This document shows, in pieces, positions 34,014-42,818 of a stretch of 64,000 nucleotides of DNA. The DNA comes from Streptomyces cylindrosporus. GTDB taxonomy: Bacteria; Actinomycetota; Actinomycetes; Streptomycetales; Streptomycetaceae. The notes under the pieces are model-generated. The model worked only from the letters and a program-made list of their open reading frames with translations. It was not told the origin of the DNA and did not search any database. Position numbers and translations under genes: made by a program. Positions within the stretch are counted from its first letter, which is position 1. Each line of letters begins with the position of its first letter. The stretch is from positions 372,001-436,000 of the forward strand of contig NZ_JALDAY010000011.1 in NCBI RefSeq assembly GCF_022698165.1, given 5' to 3'.

Positions 34014-34586
34014 ATTTCCGAGTCGCATCGGAGCGTGGTGTGTGCAAGGCGCAATTCGATCTTTGACAACCGAAGATCTGCTGTGTCCCGCTGGTGACGA
34101 CTCCGCAGTCGATGCGGAAGGTGACAGCGGCTGAGCCGGCGGATCCGCTAGGTCGGGTCCGGGGCGAGCAGGGCAGATCGGAACGGCGCTCGGGGAGGCC
34201 AGAACATCCCCGAAAACGTGGCTGGTGGCCGCTTCTGGGTGACACCGGAGCGGCCGGCCAAGCGAGCGGTTCATCCCCGTACCCGTAAGGGCAGACGGGC
34301 GCGACGACCGAGGCGAACTGGCCACGTGGCAACAAGGGCGGCACACGGACACCTGGAGAGGGTTCGTCGGAATGCCGCACCTGCGAGTGCAGACGGGAGT
34401 GATGACCCGGACTGCCGCTCGTCATGCAGGCAGGGCGCAGGCGTCACGTCGGTGGCCTGCCCGTTTGATGAGGACTTCGAGGGTCCTACCCCGCACCGCA
34501 TCCGGTGCGGATCTTCCCCAAGGCACGCGCTCCGTCGAGGCAACTCCGGGGCGTTGACGGGCCGTTCCCTGTGAGGAGAGACCTCC
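34014..34586. other. Long leader region of the element 2 transfer operon
   Basis: About 570 bp between the operators and the first transfer gene. Several open frames exist, but none has a good ribosome site or protein-like composition. It may be a long 5' leader or contain a small unrecognised gene (a GTG at 34218 opens 118 codons of Arg-rich text). Confidence 0.4.
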
Positions 34587-34880
34587 ATGAAGTGCATCGT
34601 TGCCGGTCATCAGGCCATCACCGCGACGGAGTTCGCGGAACTCGCGCTCGGCACCCCTGTTGAGTTGTGGCTCGGGGTAGAGGGCGAGACCGATGAAGAG
34701 CGGGCGGCGCGGCTGGACGCGGCGCGCGACATCCTCGCTCACCCCGAGTACCGCAACCTGCCCGATGATCTGATTCGCCTCGCCGCGCGCATCGTCGACG
34801 ATCGCCCGGACCTTTTCGACGTGGTTCCGCTGGCCCGCCCTGCCCGCCACCGTGCGGCGCGCAAGGGAGTTGCGGCATGA
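34587..34880 (+). CDS. AICE hypothetical protein (97 aa)
   Basis: ATG preceded by GTGAGGAGAG. Helical, acidic middle (LGVEGETDEERAARLDAARDILAHPEYRNLPDDLIRLAARIVDDRPDLF) and a basic tail. First gene of the element 2 transfer operon, overlapping the next by ATGA. No recognised domain. Confidence 0.65.
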   Translation: MKCIVAGHQAITATEFAELALGTPVELWLGVEGETDEERAARLDAARDILAHPEYRNLPDDLIRLAARIVDDRPDLFDVVPLARPARHRAARKGVAA

Positions 34881-35212
34881 GCGACGGTCTGACGCTGGAC
34901 GACTTGTCCGTGCCGCTGCGGGCGCTGCGCCTGCTGGCTGTCGACTTCGGGCACCTGCCGGCCCCCGCGGTGCGGGTGACCACTATCTGGCCCGACCGGC
35001 TTGAGCTGGACTTCCACGAGGACTTGGCCGGCTTCGAGGCCTGGCGCGACGCGCTGGGCATCGTCCCGGACGCGGTAACCCACGACACGCAGAGCGGGGG
35101 CCGTACGCGCGTGCTGCGTACGACGACGGAGTACGCGGGCGCCACGCTCGAACTGGTCGGCTACGGCCACATCCCCACCCCCGCCCCGGCGGTGGCCGGA
35201 GCAGTGGCCTGA
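34877..35212 (+). CDS. AICE early-operon protein (111 aa), related to the 12730 protein
   Basis: Coupled by ATGA upstream and TGATG downstream. It shares with the element 1 protein at 12730-13113 the succession ALRxLA...LP...V...RLxL...ALG...T-xYAGAxLxxxGY. Small alpha-beta fold, function unknown. The shared family and position support a conserved role early in the operon. Confidence 0.65.
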   Translation: MSDGLTLDDLSVPLRALRLLAVDFGHLPAPAVRVTTIWPDRLELDFHEDLAGFEAWRDALGIVPDAVTHDTQSGGRTRVLRTTTEYAGATLELVGYGHIPTPAPAVAGAVA

Positions 35213-35595
35213 TGTCGGGCGCGTTCGGCAAGTGCTTCGACCCGACCGGCGCCCGCCACGGCATCCCTACCTACCCCTGGCGCCTGGCCCCCGACGGCCT
35301 AGCCACCCGCCGACAGCTCCGCACCCGCGGCTTACGGCCCGGCGGCCAGCCGATCGCCGCACAGGTGATGCGGGTCAACCGGCGTGCCGGCGGGGTGCGG
35401 GTTGGCTACCTCTACCGCATCGACCGCGCCAAGCCGGTCCGCCCGATGACGTCGCGCAAGTGGGGTGCGCTCGCGCTGGCGATGCTCGCCCGACGCACCT
35501 GCCCCCGCTGCCTGCTCGATGTCGGCTACTGCATCCCGCGCTCGCACGGCATCTGCGGCATGTGCATCACCGCCGAGGAACAGCGCGACGCCTGA
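35212..35595 (+). CDS. RRQ-motif AICE protein (127 aa)
   Basis: Close paralogue of the element 1 protein at 16436-16831, including KCFDPTGARHGIPTYPWR, LATRRQLRTRGLRPGGQ and RPMTSRKWGALALAMLARRTCP, with a C-terminal four-Cys cluster (CPRC...CIPRS...CGMC). One of the few proteins clearly shared by the two otherwise divergent elements. Confidence 0.75.
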   Translation: MSGAFGKCFDPTGARHGIPTYPWRLAPDGLATRRQLRTRGLRPGGQPIAAQVMRVNRRAGGVRVGYLYRIDRAKPVRPMTSRKWGALALAMLARRTCPRCLLDVGYCIPRSHGICGMCITAEEQRDA

Positions 35596-35622
35596 ACTCC
35601 CCTTCGACGACAGGAAGATCCG

Positions 35623-36678
35623 ATGTACGAGACCCGAGAACGGGCCCTGAGCTGGGGCCAGATCATCGTGTTGGGAGCCGCCGCGGTACCCATGGTCGCG
35701 TTCGGCGGCTTGGGCGCGGTCGGCACCTACAGCAACATCACCTCCGTCTTCCACCGCTCCGCCACCGCGCTCGGAGTGATCGCCGCCGGGGAGGGCGCCA
35801 CCCTGGTGCTCGCGCTGGTCCTGGTGGGCCTGACCATGCTCGGACAGTCCGCCCCTGCGGCCGTCCGGCTCGGGCTGTGGACGCTGCCCGCGGTGGCCTC
35901 CCTGACCGGTGCCGCGGTCGCCAACACCGTGACGGAAGCGGTGGTGTTCGCCGTCACCCCGCTGGCCATGTGCGTGTCGGCGGAGGGCATGGGTCTGCTC
36001 GCACGGCGCATCGTGGTCTACCGCACCGGCGTGGACGTCGAGGCCCAGCGCCGCAACGCCGCGGTCGTGCAGCGCCTCGCCTACCACCGCGCCCGCGCCG
36101 CCAACCACCCCGACCAAGGCGCCCGCGAGGACTCCGAGCGCGCGTCGTGGAAGCTCGCCAAGAAGGTCGGTACCGGCGATGCCCTGCTCGGGGCGCGCTT
36201 GGTCGACGTGCAGCGCGAGCGCATGAGCGACGGCGCGGACGCGGCGCTTGCGGGCATGTTCGCCCTGCCCGTCACGGCCCCCGCCGCGGCCGTGACGGCA
36301 ACCCCCGAGCGGCCCGCCGTCGAGGCCTCCGGCAAGGAAAGCGTCACACCCCCCGTGACGGCGGAAGACACGCAGGTCACGGCCGAGTTCGAGACCGTTC
36401 CGCCGCAGGCCGTCACGCCCGTGACGCCTCCGGCCAAGCCGCCCGTGACGCTGGACGAGATCGCGGGCGTGGCCGGCGTGCCCACCCCGCAGCCCGGGGA
36501 GCCGCTGGACGACGTCCAACTCGTGGTCGTGCTCCGGCACCTGCGCTACACCGACGACCCGCCGCTCTCCTACCGCCAGGCCGTCGCCGCGTTCCGCGAG
36601 GCAGGGTTCGTGGGCGGGGAACAGCGCGTGCGCAAGGCGTGGGGCTCGCTGATGTCCCACGAGGAATCCGAAGCCTGA
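35623..36678 (+). CDS. Membrane protein with C-terminal winged-helix-like domain (Spd-like)
   Basis: 351 residues. Four hydrophobic helices in the first ~130 residues (IIVLGAAAVPMVAFGGLGAV, GEGATLVLALVLVGLTML, LWTLPAVASLTGAAVA, VFAVTPLAMCVSAEGMG). A charged helix follows, then a Thr/Val/Pro-rich linker with repeated PVTA/VTPP units (~245-290) and a C-terminal ~65-residue domain (LSYRQAVAAFREAGFVGGEQRVRKAWGSL) like a DNA-binding helix pair. Same architecture as the DUF2637 protein of element 1, so probably its functional counterpart. Confidence 0.72.
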   Translation: MYETRERALSWGQIIVLGAAAVPMVAFGGLGAVGTYSNITSVFHRSATALGVIAAGEGATLVLALVLVGLTMLGQSAPAAVRLGLWTLPAVASLTGAAVANTVTEAVVFAVTPLAMCVSAEGMGLLARRIVVYRTGVDVEAQRRNAAVVQRLAYHRARAANHPDQGAREDSERASWKLAKKVGTGDALLGARLVDVQRERMSDGADAALAGMFALPVTAPAAAVTATPERPAVEASGKESVTPPVTAEDTQVTAEFETVPPQAVTPVTPPAKPPVTLDEIAGVAGVPTPQPGEPLDDVQLVVVLRHLRYTDDPPLSYRQAVAAFREAGFVGGEQRVRKAWGSLMSHEESEA

Positions 36679-36700
36679 CCGTCGTCCGGCACGACGCAAT

Positions 36701-36733
36701 GAAGGCCAGCCCAGGGCAATTGGGCTGGCCTTC
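36701..36733 (+). terminator. Strong hairpin between transfer sub-operons
   Basis: A perfect 13-bp stem GAAGGCCAGCCCA / TGGGCTGGCCTTC with a 7-nt loop, 22 bp after the preceding stop codon. Confidence 0.8.
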
Positions 36734-36876
36734 GTCGCGACTGCCGGAAGCAGTCGACCGCACCAGTGAAGCAGACCCGGTGAGACCCGGTGAGCGACCC
36801 CCTCGCAGACCCGGCGCGCAGACCCGGTGAGCTGGCCCTGGTGCCCTGGCCTGGCACGAATCAAGGAGGCTCCCCC

Positions 36877-37374
36877 GTGGGGACCAACAACAACGCGTGG
36901 ACGCCGGAGATGCTCCGTACCTCCGAGGGGCGCCGGATCCACCTTCAGCAGCGACGGCAGCAGATACAGCCGGTCGTCGACGACCTGCGCCGCCTGGCCC
37001 GTGAGCTTCAGGCGGACCTGGCGGAGGACGGGCGCCTGTTCGGCGACATGCCGTATCAGGACCGAATCCGGGCGTGGTCGACGGTCCGGCCCATTTTCCA
37101 GGCGGTTGACAGCCTGGAAAGCGCGCTGACGTCCCTGGTGACCGTCAACAAGCGATACGAGAAGAACTACGAGGCCCTGCCCGCGAAGCGCGAGGCAAAG
37201 GCCCTGGAGAAGAAGCGCGCGAAGGAGTTGAAGGCGCAGGGCGGTAAGGCGGCCCTGAATTCGGCTGACAACGTCCGCCACTTGGCTCCGGGAATGGCGC
37301 CGAATTCGGCTCCGGCGCTCCGCAACGGCGACGACGGGCCGTCGTTCATGGACTACCTATCGAGGGAGGCCTGA
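36877..37374 (+). CDS. AICE helical protein (165 aa)
   Basis: GTG 36877 is preceded by AAGGAGG at 7 nt, which decides the start over the longer frame. Entirely helical (RIHLQQRRQQIQPVVDDLRRLARELQADL..., VDSLESALTSLVTVNKRYEKNY), with a Lys-rich helix (KREAKALEKKRAKELKAQ) and a conserved-looking C-terminus (FMDYLSREA). Probably a structural accessory of transfer. Function unknown. Confidence 0.65.
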   Translation: MGTNNNAWTPEMLRTSEGRRIHLQQRRQQIQPVVDDLRRLARELQADLAEDGRLFGDMPYQDRIRAWSTVRPIFQAVDSLESALTSLVTVNKRYEKNYEALPAKREAKALEKKRAKELKAQGGKAALNSADNVRHLAPGMAPNSAPALRNGDDGPSFMDYLSREA

Positions 37375-37377
37375 GCG

Positions 37378-37572
37378 GTGGCAGAGGGCTCGCTGCGCAG
37401 TCGCCAGCTGAAGGCGGAGCGCTGGAAGCAGCGGCAGGAAGCGGCGACGACGAACCGTCAGCGGGCCATCGTCCTGGTTGACATGGCCCGCGCCTACGTC
37501 GGCGACGACGACCCGCTGTGGGCCGCCCTGGTCCGCCTGCTGCACGAGCGGCTGTCGTCGGTCCTGGGGTAA
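37378..37572 (+). CDS. Small basic helical protein (64 aa)
   Basis: GTG start 4 nt after the preceding stop. A Lys/Arg/Gln-rich helix (RSRQLKAERWKQRQEAATTNRQR), then a hydrophobic helix pair (AIVLVDMARAYVGDDDPLWAALVRLLHERL). Coding call based on operon position and codon bias. Confidence 0.55.
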   Translation: MAEGSLRSRQLKAERWKQRQEAATTNRQRAIVLVDMARAYVGDDDPLWAALVRLLHERLSSVLG

Positions 37573-37690
37573 CGCTCCGCGCTCATCATCCTCACCGCCC
37601 TCCGGGTCCGTCCGGGGGCCACAGGCGCGCGTCACGCGCGCGTAAGGCATCACCTCCCATCACGTCAAGTAGTCGTAGAGAGGAGGGGAC

Positions 37691-39565
37691 ATGGCCGACG
37701 ATGACGGCCCGGGGAGGGTCATTGACCTCCCCTTGGTGCGCCTGGCCGATCCCCCGTCGCCGACGCCAACGGATCCCGGCGGCGGCACCCCGGAGGGCGC
37801 GGGACCCTTCCCGGTCCTTCCGTCCACACCGGACGCCGTACCGCCATCGCATCTCTCCCTGCCCGATCCGGTAGTTCCGGGCGGGGAGGACGGCGACGGG
37901 GACGATTCGGAAGTGGATCACGCCGCGATGGTGCATTCCGTCGTCGATCCGTCGGATCGTCCGGTACGGAATGTGGCTGCCATGACGATGGTGATGGCCG
38001 CCGGTATTGCTGTGGCCGCTCTGCGGGGCGCCTTCCACATCGCCGAATATCTGAAGGCTCGCGCGGATCACCACAAGGCAATTGCCGCACAGACGCGACC
38101 GGATGACCGAAGGGAAAACCGGCGGGCCCGGATACAGTCCGGCCCCGAATTCGGCCGGTCGGTGAGAGGGAACAGCGGACGCCTGCCCGCGTTGCCGCGG
38201 GCCGCTGCCGCTCCGCGGGGAGCGGCGCCCGCATCCCGGGGCGTGCCGGCGGCCCTGCGGCCGTCCAGTACGCCGGCCCGGCGGCCCGCGGACGCTCTCG
38301 CTGGTGGCCGTAAGGGCGTCGCGAGCCCTGCGGACCACCGCCGGGCCAGGGACGCCCGCAGGGAAGCCCTCCGCAGCGCAGGGCACCGCCCGGACGCGCT
38401 CGCCCCGGCGCACCGTCGGGGGCCCGGCATCCGTGCAGCCGTCCGCGACCGCGCGGCCGACCGGATCCGTAACGGCCCCGCGCACCGGGCCGATTCGGCG
38501 GGCCGGACTCCTGCGGGTTCCGGCGGTTCCCGGCCCGATTCGGGCCGTCGTACGCTGCCGCAGGCCATCGCGAAGGAGGCCCGGCGCAGGCTCAAGAAGC
38601 GGCGCCGAAACCTGGATCCGCCGGTCATCAGCACCGCCAAGACGCCCACGGCGAAGACCGGAGCGGGCGTGGCGGTACCGGCCAAACGGGGGCCTGCGGC
38701 GGTCAGTTCGGCCAAGCGGCCCGGCAAGCCGGGAGCGGGCGGCGCGTCGTCTGTCCGTACGCCGGGCGGAGCTCCTGGCTCGCGTCCCTGGCGGGGCCGC
38801 GGCGCCCCCACGACCGGCCCGACGGCCACCGGCTCCAAGCGCCGGCGCAAGCGCAAGGGAGGCCGCAAGCGGCCCGGAACCCGGACCAGGACGCGGCGCA
38901 CCAGGACCCGGCGCCCGCGGCAGCAGCCGACCGCAGGCCCCTCCGGGGCGCCCCGCTCGGGTGGCGAGTGGCTGAAGCCCCCGCCGGGGTGGGTCGTGGA
39001 CTACACGGTCACCGTCGAACGGGCGGACCGGCCGTCCCCGGGGCGCACTCCGGCCGCGGTGACGACCGGCCAGCGAGCGCTTTCGGCGGCTCCCACCCCG
39101 TACACCCAACGGCCCGGCACCACGGCGCCGACACCGCGTCCAGTACCGACGGGAGGTCTCATGACCGCACCGGTCAAGCGCACGCAGTACACCGACAGTG
39201 ACCTGACGGTCTATGACGTCATCGAATCCGACGCCGACATGGCACAGGAGATCCTGGCCGGCGCCGACCACGCGCGTCTCGCCGCCGAGAAGTGCGAAGC
39301 GATGTCGGACCGCCTGGAAGCCCTCTACTCCAAGATCCTGGACCTGAAGGTTCCCGGCCTCCTGGCGGGCATGGTCGTACGGCTCATAGAGAAGGCCGAG
39401 ACGGTCAAGAACCGCGCCGAGGCCGTCGCCGAGACCCTGCCGCGCGCCTCCGAAGCCATCGCCGCCGCGGGGCAGAAGGCGGCGGCCGAGGACAAGCACG
39501 TGGCCGACGCCGTGAAGGACGCCGGGCACGTCGCCCCCGCCAAGCGCGAATACCACGAGGAGTAG
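37691..39565 (+). CDS. Large, highly basic, mostly disordered membrane-anchored protein
   Basis: 624 residues; ATG after GAGAGGAGGGG. Acidic N-terminus (~1-90), a single membrane helix (~95-113, VAAMTMVMAAGIAVAALRGAF), then ~350 residues of Arg/Lys/Pro/Ala/Gly low complexity (for example KRRRKRKGGRKR...RTRTRRTRTRR), and a compact C-terminal ~125-residue domain (MTAPVKRTQYTDSDLTVYDVIESDADMAQEILAG...). The basic linker could bind DNA at the membrane next to TraB. The C-terminal domain alone may be the conserved part, and an internal start at 39161 is possible. Confidence 0.7.
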   Translation: MADDDGPGRVIDLPLVRLADPPSPTPTDPGGGTPEGAGPFPVLPSTPDAVPPSHLSLPDPVVPGGEDGDGDDSEVDHAAMVHSVVDPSDRPVRNVAAMTMVMAAGIAVAALRGAFHIAEYLKARADHHKAIAAQTRPDDRRENRRARIQSGPEFGRSVRGNSGRLPALPRAAAAPRGAAPASRGVPAALRPSSTPARRPADALAGGRKGVASPADHRRARDARREALRSAGHRPDALAPAHRRGPGIRAAVRDRAADRIRNGPAHRADSAGRTPAGSGGSRPDSGRRTLPQAIAKEARRRLKKRRRNLDPPVISTAKTPTAKTGAGVAVPAKRGPAAVSSAKRPGKPGAGGASSVRTPGGAPGSRPWRGRGAPTTGPTATGSKRRRKRKGGRKRPGTRTRTRRTRTRRPRQQPTAGPSGAPRSGGEWLKPPPGWVVDYTVTVERADRPSPGRTPAAVTTGQRALSAAPTPYTQRPGTTAPTPRPVPTGGLMTAPVKRTQYTDSDLTVYDVIESDADMAQEILAGADHARLAAEKCEAMSDRLEALYSKILDLKVPGLLAGMVVRLIEKAETVKNRAEAVAETLPRASEAIAAAGQKAAAEDKHVADAVKDAGHVAPAKREYHEE

Positions 39566-39570
39566 GGCCC

Positions 39571-39999
39571 ATGTCCGAACTCGTCCCCCGCCCACGGGGC
39601 GTCCTGGCCACGACCACGGAATACATCGGCGAGGCCGTGCGTTACACCGTCCTACTGACCCAACTCGCCGCCGCAGGCGTCGCGTTGGGTCTGCTCTCGG
39701 AGGCCGTCCGATCGGCCTACCGATACGTGGAGGGATGCGCCGCCTCCGTCGACCGGCTCGCCGACAAAGCCGCCTCCCTGCACGTGGATGGTGACGTGGT
39801 GGCCGCTCACTACGACGCGGCCAGCGTCATGCGCTCGGTTCTGGAAGAGGCCGACGCGATGGCGGAAGCCGCCTCCGACCTGTCGGTGATGTTCCAGCAG
39901 ACGGCCGACGCGCACCGCGCCGACTACGGCCCGGTGGCCGACGCCATGAACTCCAAGGACGGCCAGGTGGCCGACCGCGAGTACTACAGCAACCGCTAG
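39571..39999 (+). CDS. AICE transfer-operon protein (142 aa)
   Basis: ATG with GAGGAG 10 nt upstream, 5 nt after the basic-protein gene. One hydrophobic helix (~25-45, YTVLLTQLAAAGVALGLLSEAV), then helical coiled regions (AASVMRSVLEEADAMAEAASDLSVMFQQTADAHRADYGPVADAM). Likely a membrane partner of the preceding protein; the two C-terminal domains have similar helical character. Confidence 0.65.
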   Translation: MSELVPRPRGVLATTTEYIGEAVRYTVLLTQLAAAGVALGLLSEAVRSAYRYVEGCAASVDRLADKAASLHVDGDVVAAHYDAASVMRSVLEEADAMAEAASDLSVMFQQTADAHRADYGPVADAMNSKDGQVADREYYSNR

Positions 40000-40015
40000 A
40001 TCAACCAGCGCGCAC

Positions 40016-40047
40016 GAGGACGGCCCGGAAGCAATCGGGCCGTCCTC
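40016..40047 (+). terminator. Hairpin between sub-operons
   Basis: A perfect 12-bp stem GAGGACGGCCCG / CGGGCCGTCCTC with an 8-nt loop, followed by CGCTTGTTT. It lies 17 bp after the preceding stop and just ahead of the next ribosome site. Confidence 0.8.
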
Positions 40048-40077
40048 CGCTTGTTTCCCTCCCGCGGAAGGACCGCC

Positions 40078-40866
40078 ATGCTGCCCCTGCGCACGTACAT
40101 CGCCGTCGCCCGCAACTACACGGGCCGCGCCGCCACCCTGGCCGGATCGGCGGCCCTGACCTGCGGCCTGTTCACCGACGACTTTGCCGCACCGACCGCG
40201 CTCGCCACCATCGCGGCGACCGGCGCCGGTCTGCTCTTCGCCACCGCCTTCAGCCTCGCCCACCGGTTCGTGACGATCACGGCGCGAGCCCTGTACGTGA
40301 CTCCCGGCGCCGGTCTGCTGGCCATCCTCGCGGCCGAACGCATCGTTCCCGGCACCCATTGGGCCGAGGCCCTGGCGGTGGCCGCGTGGACGGCCGGCGT
40401 GTGGTTCACCCGACCCGCGCGCCTGGCCCGCTCCCTGCTCGGCAGGGAACCCGCCCCGGCCGTCGTCGCCACGGCACCCGCCGTGGTCGTCGAGGCGCAC
40501 CCGTTGTCGCGGTGGTGGGCCGAGCGCGTCGGCGTCGAGGGCGGCATCGCCCCCGGAACTCGCCTGATCGACCCCAAGCAGACCGGCCCCGACTCGCTGC
40601 AAGCGGTCATCGCCGCTCCGGAGGGTCAGCCGGTACCGCCGATCTCGCTCGCGCACCTGTCCGCTCTCATGGACGTCCCCGAAGAGCTGATCGCCATCAC
40701 GACCGTGCCGGGCCGCGGGGCGGGTCTCAAGCGGCTCACCGTCGGCCAGGCGCCGACATCCAGCGACCCGCATGCGGCATGGGCCGAACACATCGCCGCT
40801 CAGGTGCTGCCCGGCACGGAGTTGCTCAAGGTCACCGCGATAGACGTGGACAAGGAACTGACCTGA
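40078..40866 (+). CDS. Membrane protein upstream of TraB (262 aa)
   Basis: ATG with GGAAGGA at 6 nt. Four helices lie in ~15-110 (ATLAGSAALTCGLFTDDF, ALATIAATGAGLLFATAFSLA, GAGLLAILAAERIVPG, ALAVAAWTAGVWFT). A soluble C-terminal domain (~130-262) follows, with the end coupled to traB by TGATG. This domain may contact the translocase, because short TraB proteins without their own membrane helices need a membrane partner. Confidence 0.72.
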   Translation: MLPLRTYIAVARNYTGRAATLAGSAALTCGLFTDDFAAPTALATIAATGAGLLFATAFSLAHRFVTITARALYVTPGAGLLAILAAERIVPGTHWAEALAVAAWTAGVWFTRPARLARSLLGREPAPAVVATAPAVVVEAHPLSRWWAERVGVEGGIAPGTRLIDPKQTGPDSLQAVIAAPEGQPVPPISLAHLSALMDVPEELIAITTVPGRGAGLKRLTVGQAPTSSDPHAAWAEHIAAQVLPGTELLKVTAIDVDKELT

Positions 40867-42260
40867 TGGGCCAGTTGTACGAGATCGAAATCGCCACTCC
40901 CTACGGCGGGTTGGGCCGCTACGACCACATGGCATTGTGCGCGGCCCTGCGGGTGGACGACCCCGCGCGGGTCGTCGTCGAGCAGGACGGCATGAGTCGC
41001 GCCCTGGTTACCGTCTACCCCTCCAACCCGCTCGCCGCCACGCCCGCGCCGACCGACCACGACCTGACGATGGACCGCAAGGGTCGGATCGTCATCGGCC
41101 GGTACCACAACGGCCGCCCGGTCCACCTGCGGCTGTACGACATCCTCACGGGCAGCGCCCAGCGCATCGCCCTGTTCGGCACGACCGGCGCCGGCAAGAG
41201 CCGAAGCCTTCAGCTCATCCTCGCGGCCCTCAAGCGCAACGGCGCCGTCACGTGGCTCGCCGACCTGAAGTCCGGCCAGTCCGTACCGGAGGCCAAGGGG
41301 CAGGTCGACTGGCACGCCACCACGCAGGAAGAGGCCTTCCACATGCTCCGAGCGGCCGTCGCGGTCGCCGAAGAGCGGATGCGCCGCTACGCCTCCCTGG
41401 GACGCACCGCGTTCCTCAAGGACGACCCCGACCCGCTGCTGTTCGTCTGGATCGACGAAGCGAACCGCCTGCTGGAGAAGGGCGCCCCGTACCGCGACGA
41501 AGCCACTGCCCTGGTCAAGGAATTGGGGCGTACGGGCCGCTCGGTCGGCGTCGGCGCCGGCCTGGCCGCGCAAGCCTCCCACCTGGAAGAAATGGGCGGC
41601 AGCGACACTCTGCGCGGCATGCTCAAGGAAGGCGAAGTGATCCTGCTGCGCTGGTCGTCGGGCATGATGCGGCAACTCGTCTCCGACGGTCTGCTGCCGA
41701 CCGGCGAACAGCTTCAGCCGATCCCGAAGTACCTCGGAGTGCGCACCCTGCGCTCGCGGCTGGACGCGGACGCCGATGATGACCGCCCCGGCACGCAGGG
41801 CATGGCCTACCACCTCACGGGCGAACACCCCACGGCCATGCTGCGTTTCTCCCGCGTCGGCTCTATCGCCCCGACCCCGGGCCTGGACCCGGAGATCGTG
41901 GAGTTGTACGGCGACGGCCCCGTGCCCGCCCTCGAAGCGACTTCCGTGGACTTGGCCGGCGAGCAGTACGCCGTACGCGGCACGGGCGTCATCCTGCCGC
42001 TCTACGACGACGAGAGCGGTGACGGGACGTCAGCACCGGCACCTTCGGGGGCCGCCTCACCGGGCCGCTCGCTGCGCCTGCCCGACCGGATCATCGCCGC
42101 ACTGAGGAACGGCCCGCTGGACACGTACGGCGTGCTGGAAGCCGTCAAGACGGACGGCGGTAAGGCCGTCAAGCCCGGATCCGTCCGCAACGCGCTCGGA
42201 GATCTGAAGGCGGACGGCCGGATCACCTCCGACGGCGGCATGCACACGCTCGCCGACTAG
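40866..42260 (+). CDS. traB: Short FtsK-type TraB translocase without membrane helices
   Basis: 464 residues, against 689 in element 1. P-loop GTTGAGKS at 104-111, Walker B LLFVWIDEANRL (~193-204), and an arginine-finger-like GRTGRSVGVG (~220). There are no N-terminal transmembrane segments, so membrane attachment is probably supplied by the coupled upstream gene. The C-terminal ~65 residues form a winged helix (PDRIIAALRNGPLDTYGVLEAVKTDGGKAVKPGSVRNALGDLKADGRI). The last codons overlap a convergent zinc-ribbon gene by 4 bp. Confidence 0.93.
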   Translation: MGQLYEIEIATPYGGLGRYDHMALCAALRVDDPARVVVEQDGMSRALVTVYPSNPLAATPAPTDHDLTMDRKGRIVIGRYHNGRPVHLRLYDILTGSAQRIALFGTTGAGKSRSLQLILAALKRNGAVTWLADLKSGQSVPEAKGQVDWHATTQEEAFHMLRAAVAVAEERMRRYASLGRTAFLKDDPDPLLFVWIDEANRLLEKGAPYRDEATALVKELGRTGRSVGVGAGLAAQASHLEEMGGSDTLRGMLKEGEVILLRWSSGMMRQLVSDGLLPTGEQLQPIPKYLGVRTLRSRLDADADDDRPGTQGMAYHLTGEHPTAMLRFSRVGSIAPTPGLDPEIVELYGDGPVPALEATSVDLAGEQYAVRGTGVILPLYDDESGDGTSAPAPSGAASPGRSLRLPDRIIAALRNGPLDTYGVLEAVKTDGGKAVKPGSVRNALGDLKADGRITSDGGMHTLAD

Positions 42261-42400
42261 TCCGGGGTGGCGTTCGTCGCGCCGCAGTTCCAGCAATCCC
42301 ACTCCGCTGGCACTTCGACGAGATCGCAGCAGTCGCAGCCGTCGCCGTGGACGACGTTCTCTTCGCCGCAGTGCCAGCAGTCGAAGTGCAGGTGCGCCAC
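42257..42400 (-). CDS. Zinc-ribbon microprotein convergent with traB (47 aa)
   Basis: GTG at 42400 follows GGAAGGGGGGA. Cys pairs CWHCGEEN, CDCC and CWNCG make one or two zinc sites in 47 residues. Its stop overlaps the traB stop from the opposite strand. Small, but the Cys spacing and ribosome site are persuasive. Confidence 0.65.
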   Translation of the reverse strand: MAHLHFDCWHCGEENVVHGDGCDCCDLVEVPAEWDCWNCGATNATPD

Positions 42401-42498
42401 CGGTTCCCCCCTTCCGACCAGTCCTCCACTAAACCACCGCCAACCAGCGGCAGGCAGCCCCAACAGCCCTTTCCTGCCACGCCAGATGGGAGTACGTC

Positions 42499-42804
42499 AT
42501 GCATCCGACGGACCCGCCCGGGATCCTCGCCCCGCACATACCCGCCGATGCCTATCGCCGCGCCGAAGCCACCAGAACGCCAGTCGTCATCGTCGTCCAC
42601 AGCACAGAGCGCACGGGCGTCCCGTGGCAGCGGCTCCTTGTTCCGTTCGCGGTTGCAGGCGCCGCCGCGCTCGGCACGTGGGGCGTGGTCGCCGCCCTGT
42701 GCTGGCTCATGGACGTCGCCTCGCACACCGCGACCATCATCGCCGGCGCCGCCGGACCCGTCGGCGCCGGCGGGATCACCCTCAAGCTCGCCCGCTCCAA
42801 GTAG
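42499..42804 (+). CDS. Small membrane protein (101 aa)
   Basis: ATG with GGGAG upstream. A soluble N-terminus with HIPADAYRRAE, then two helices (~50-72 LLVPFAVAGAAALGTWGVVAALCWLM and ~78-96 ATIIAGAAGPVGAGGITL). A recurrent family of Streptomyces element proteins, function unknown. Confidence 0.65.
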   Translation: MHPTDPPGILAPHIPADAYRRAEATRTPVVIVVHSTERTGVPWQRLLVPFAVAGAAALGTWGVVAALCWLMDVASHTATIIAGAAGPVGAGGITLKLARSK

Positions 42805-42818
42805 TCCCAAGGAGAGCT

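Noticed and set aside
34218..34574. 118-codon frame in the element 2 leader region as a gene
   Set aside because: Arg/Pro/Ala-rich composition, weak start and no recognisable pattern; kept only as a remark under the leader region.
37625..37645. GCGCGCG/CGCGCGC hairpin as transfer origin of element 2
   Set aside because: Simple alternating GC palindrome with no repeated octamers and far from traB; not enough to support a clt call.
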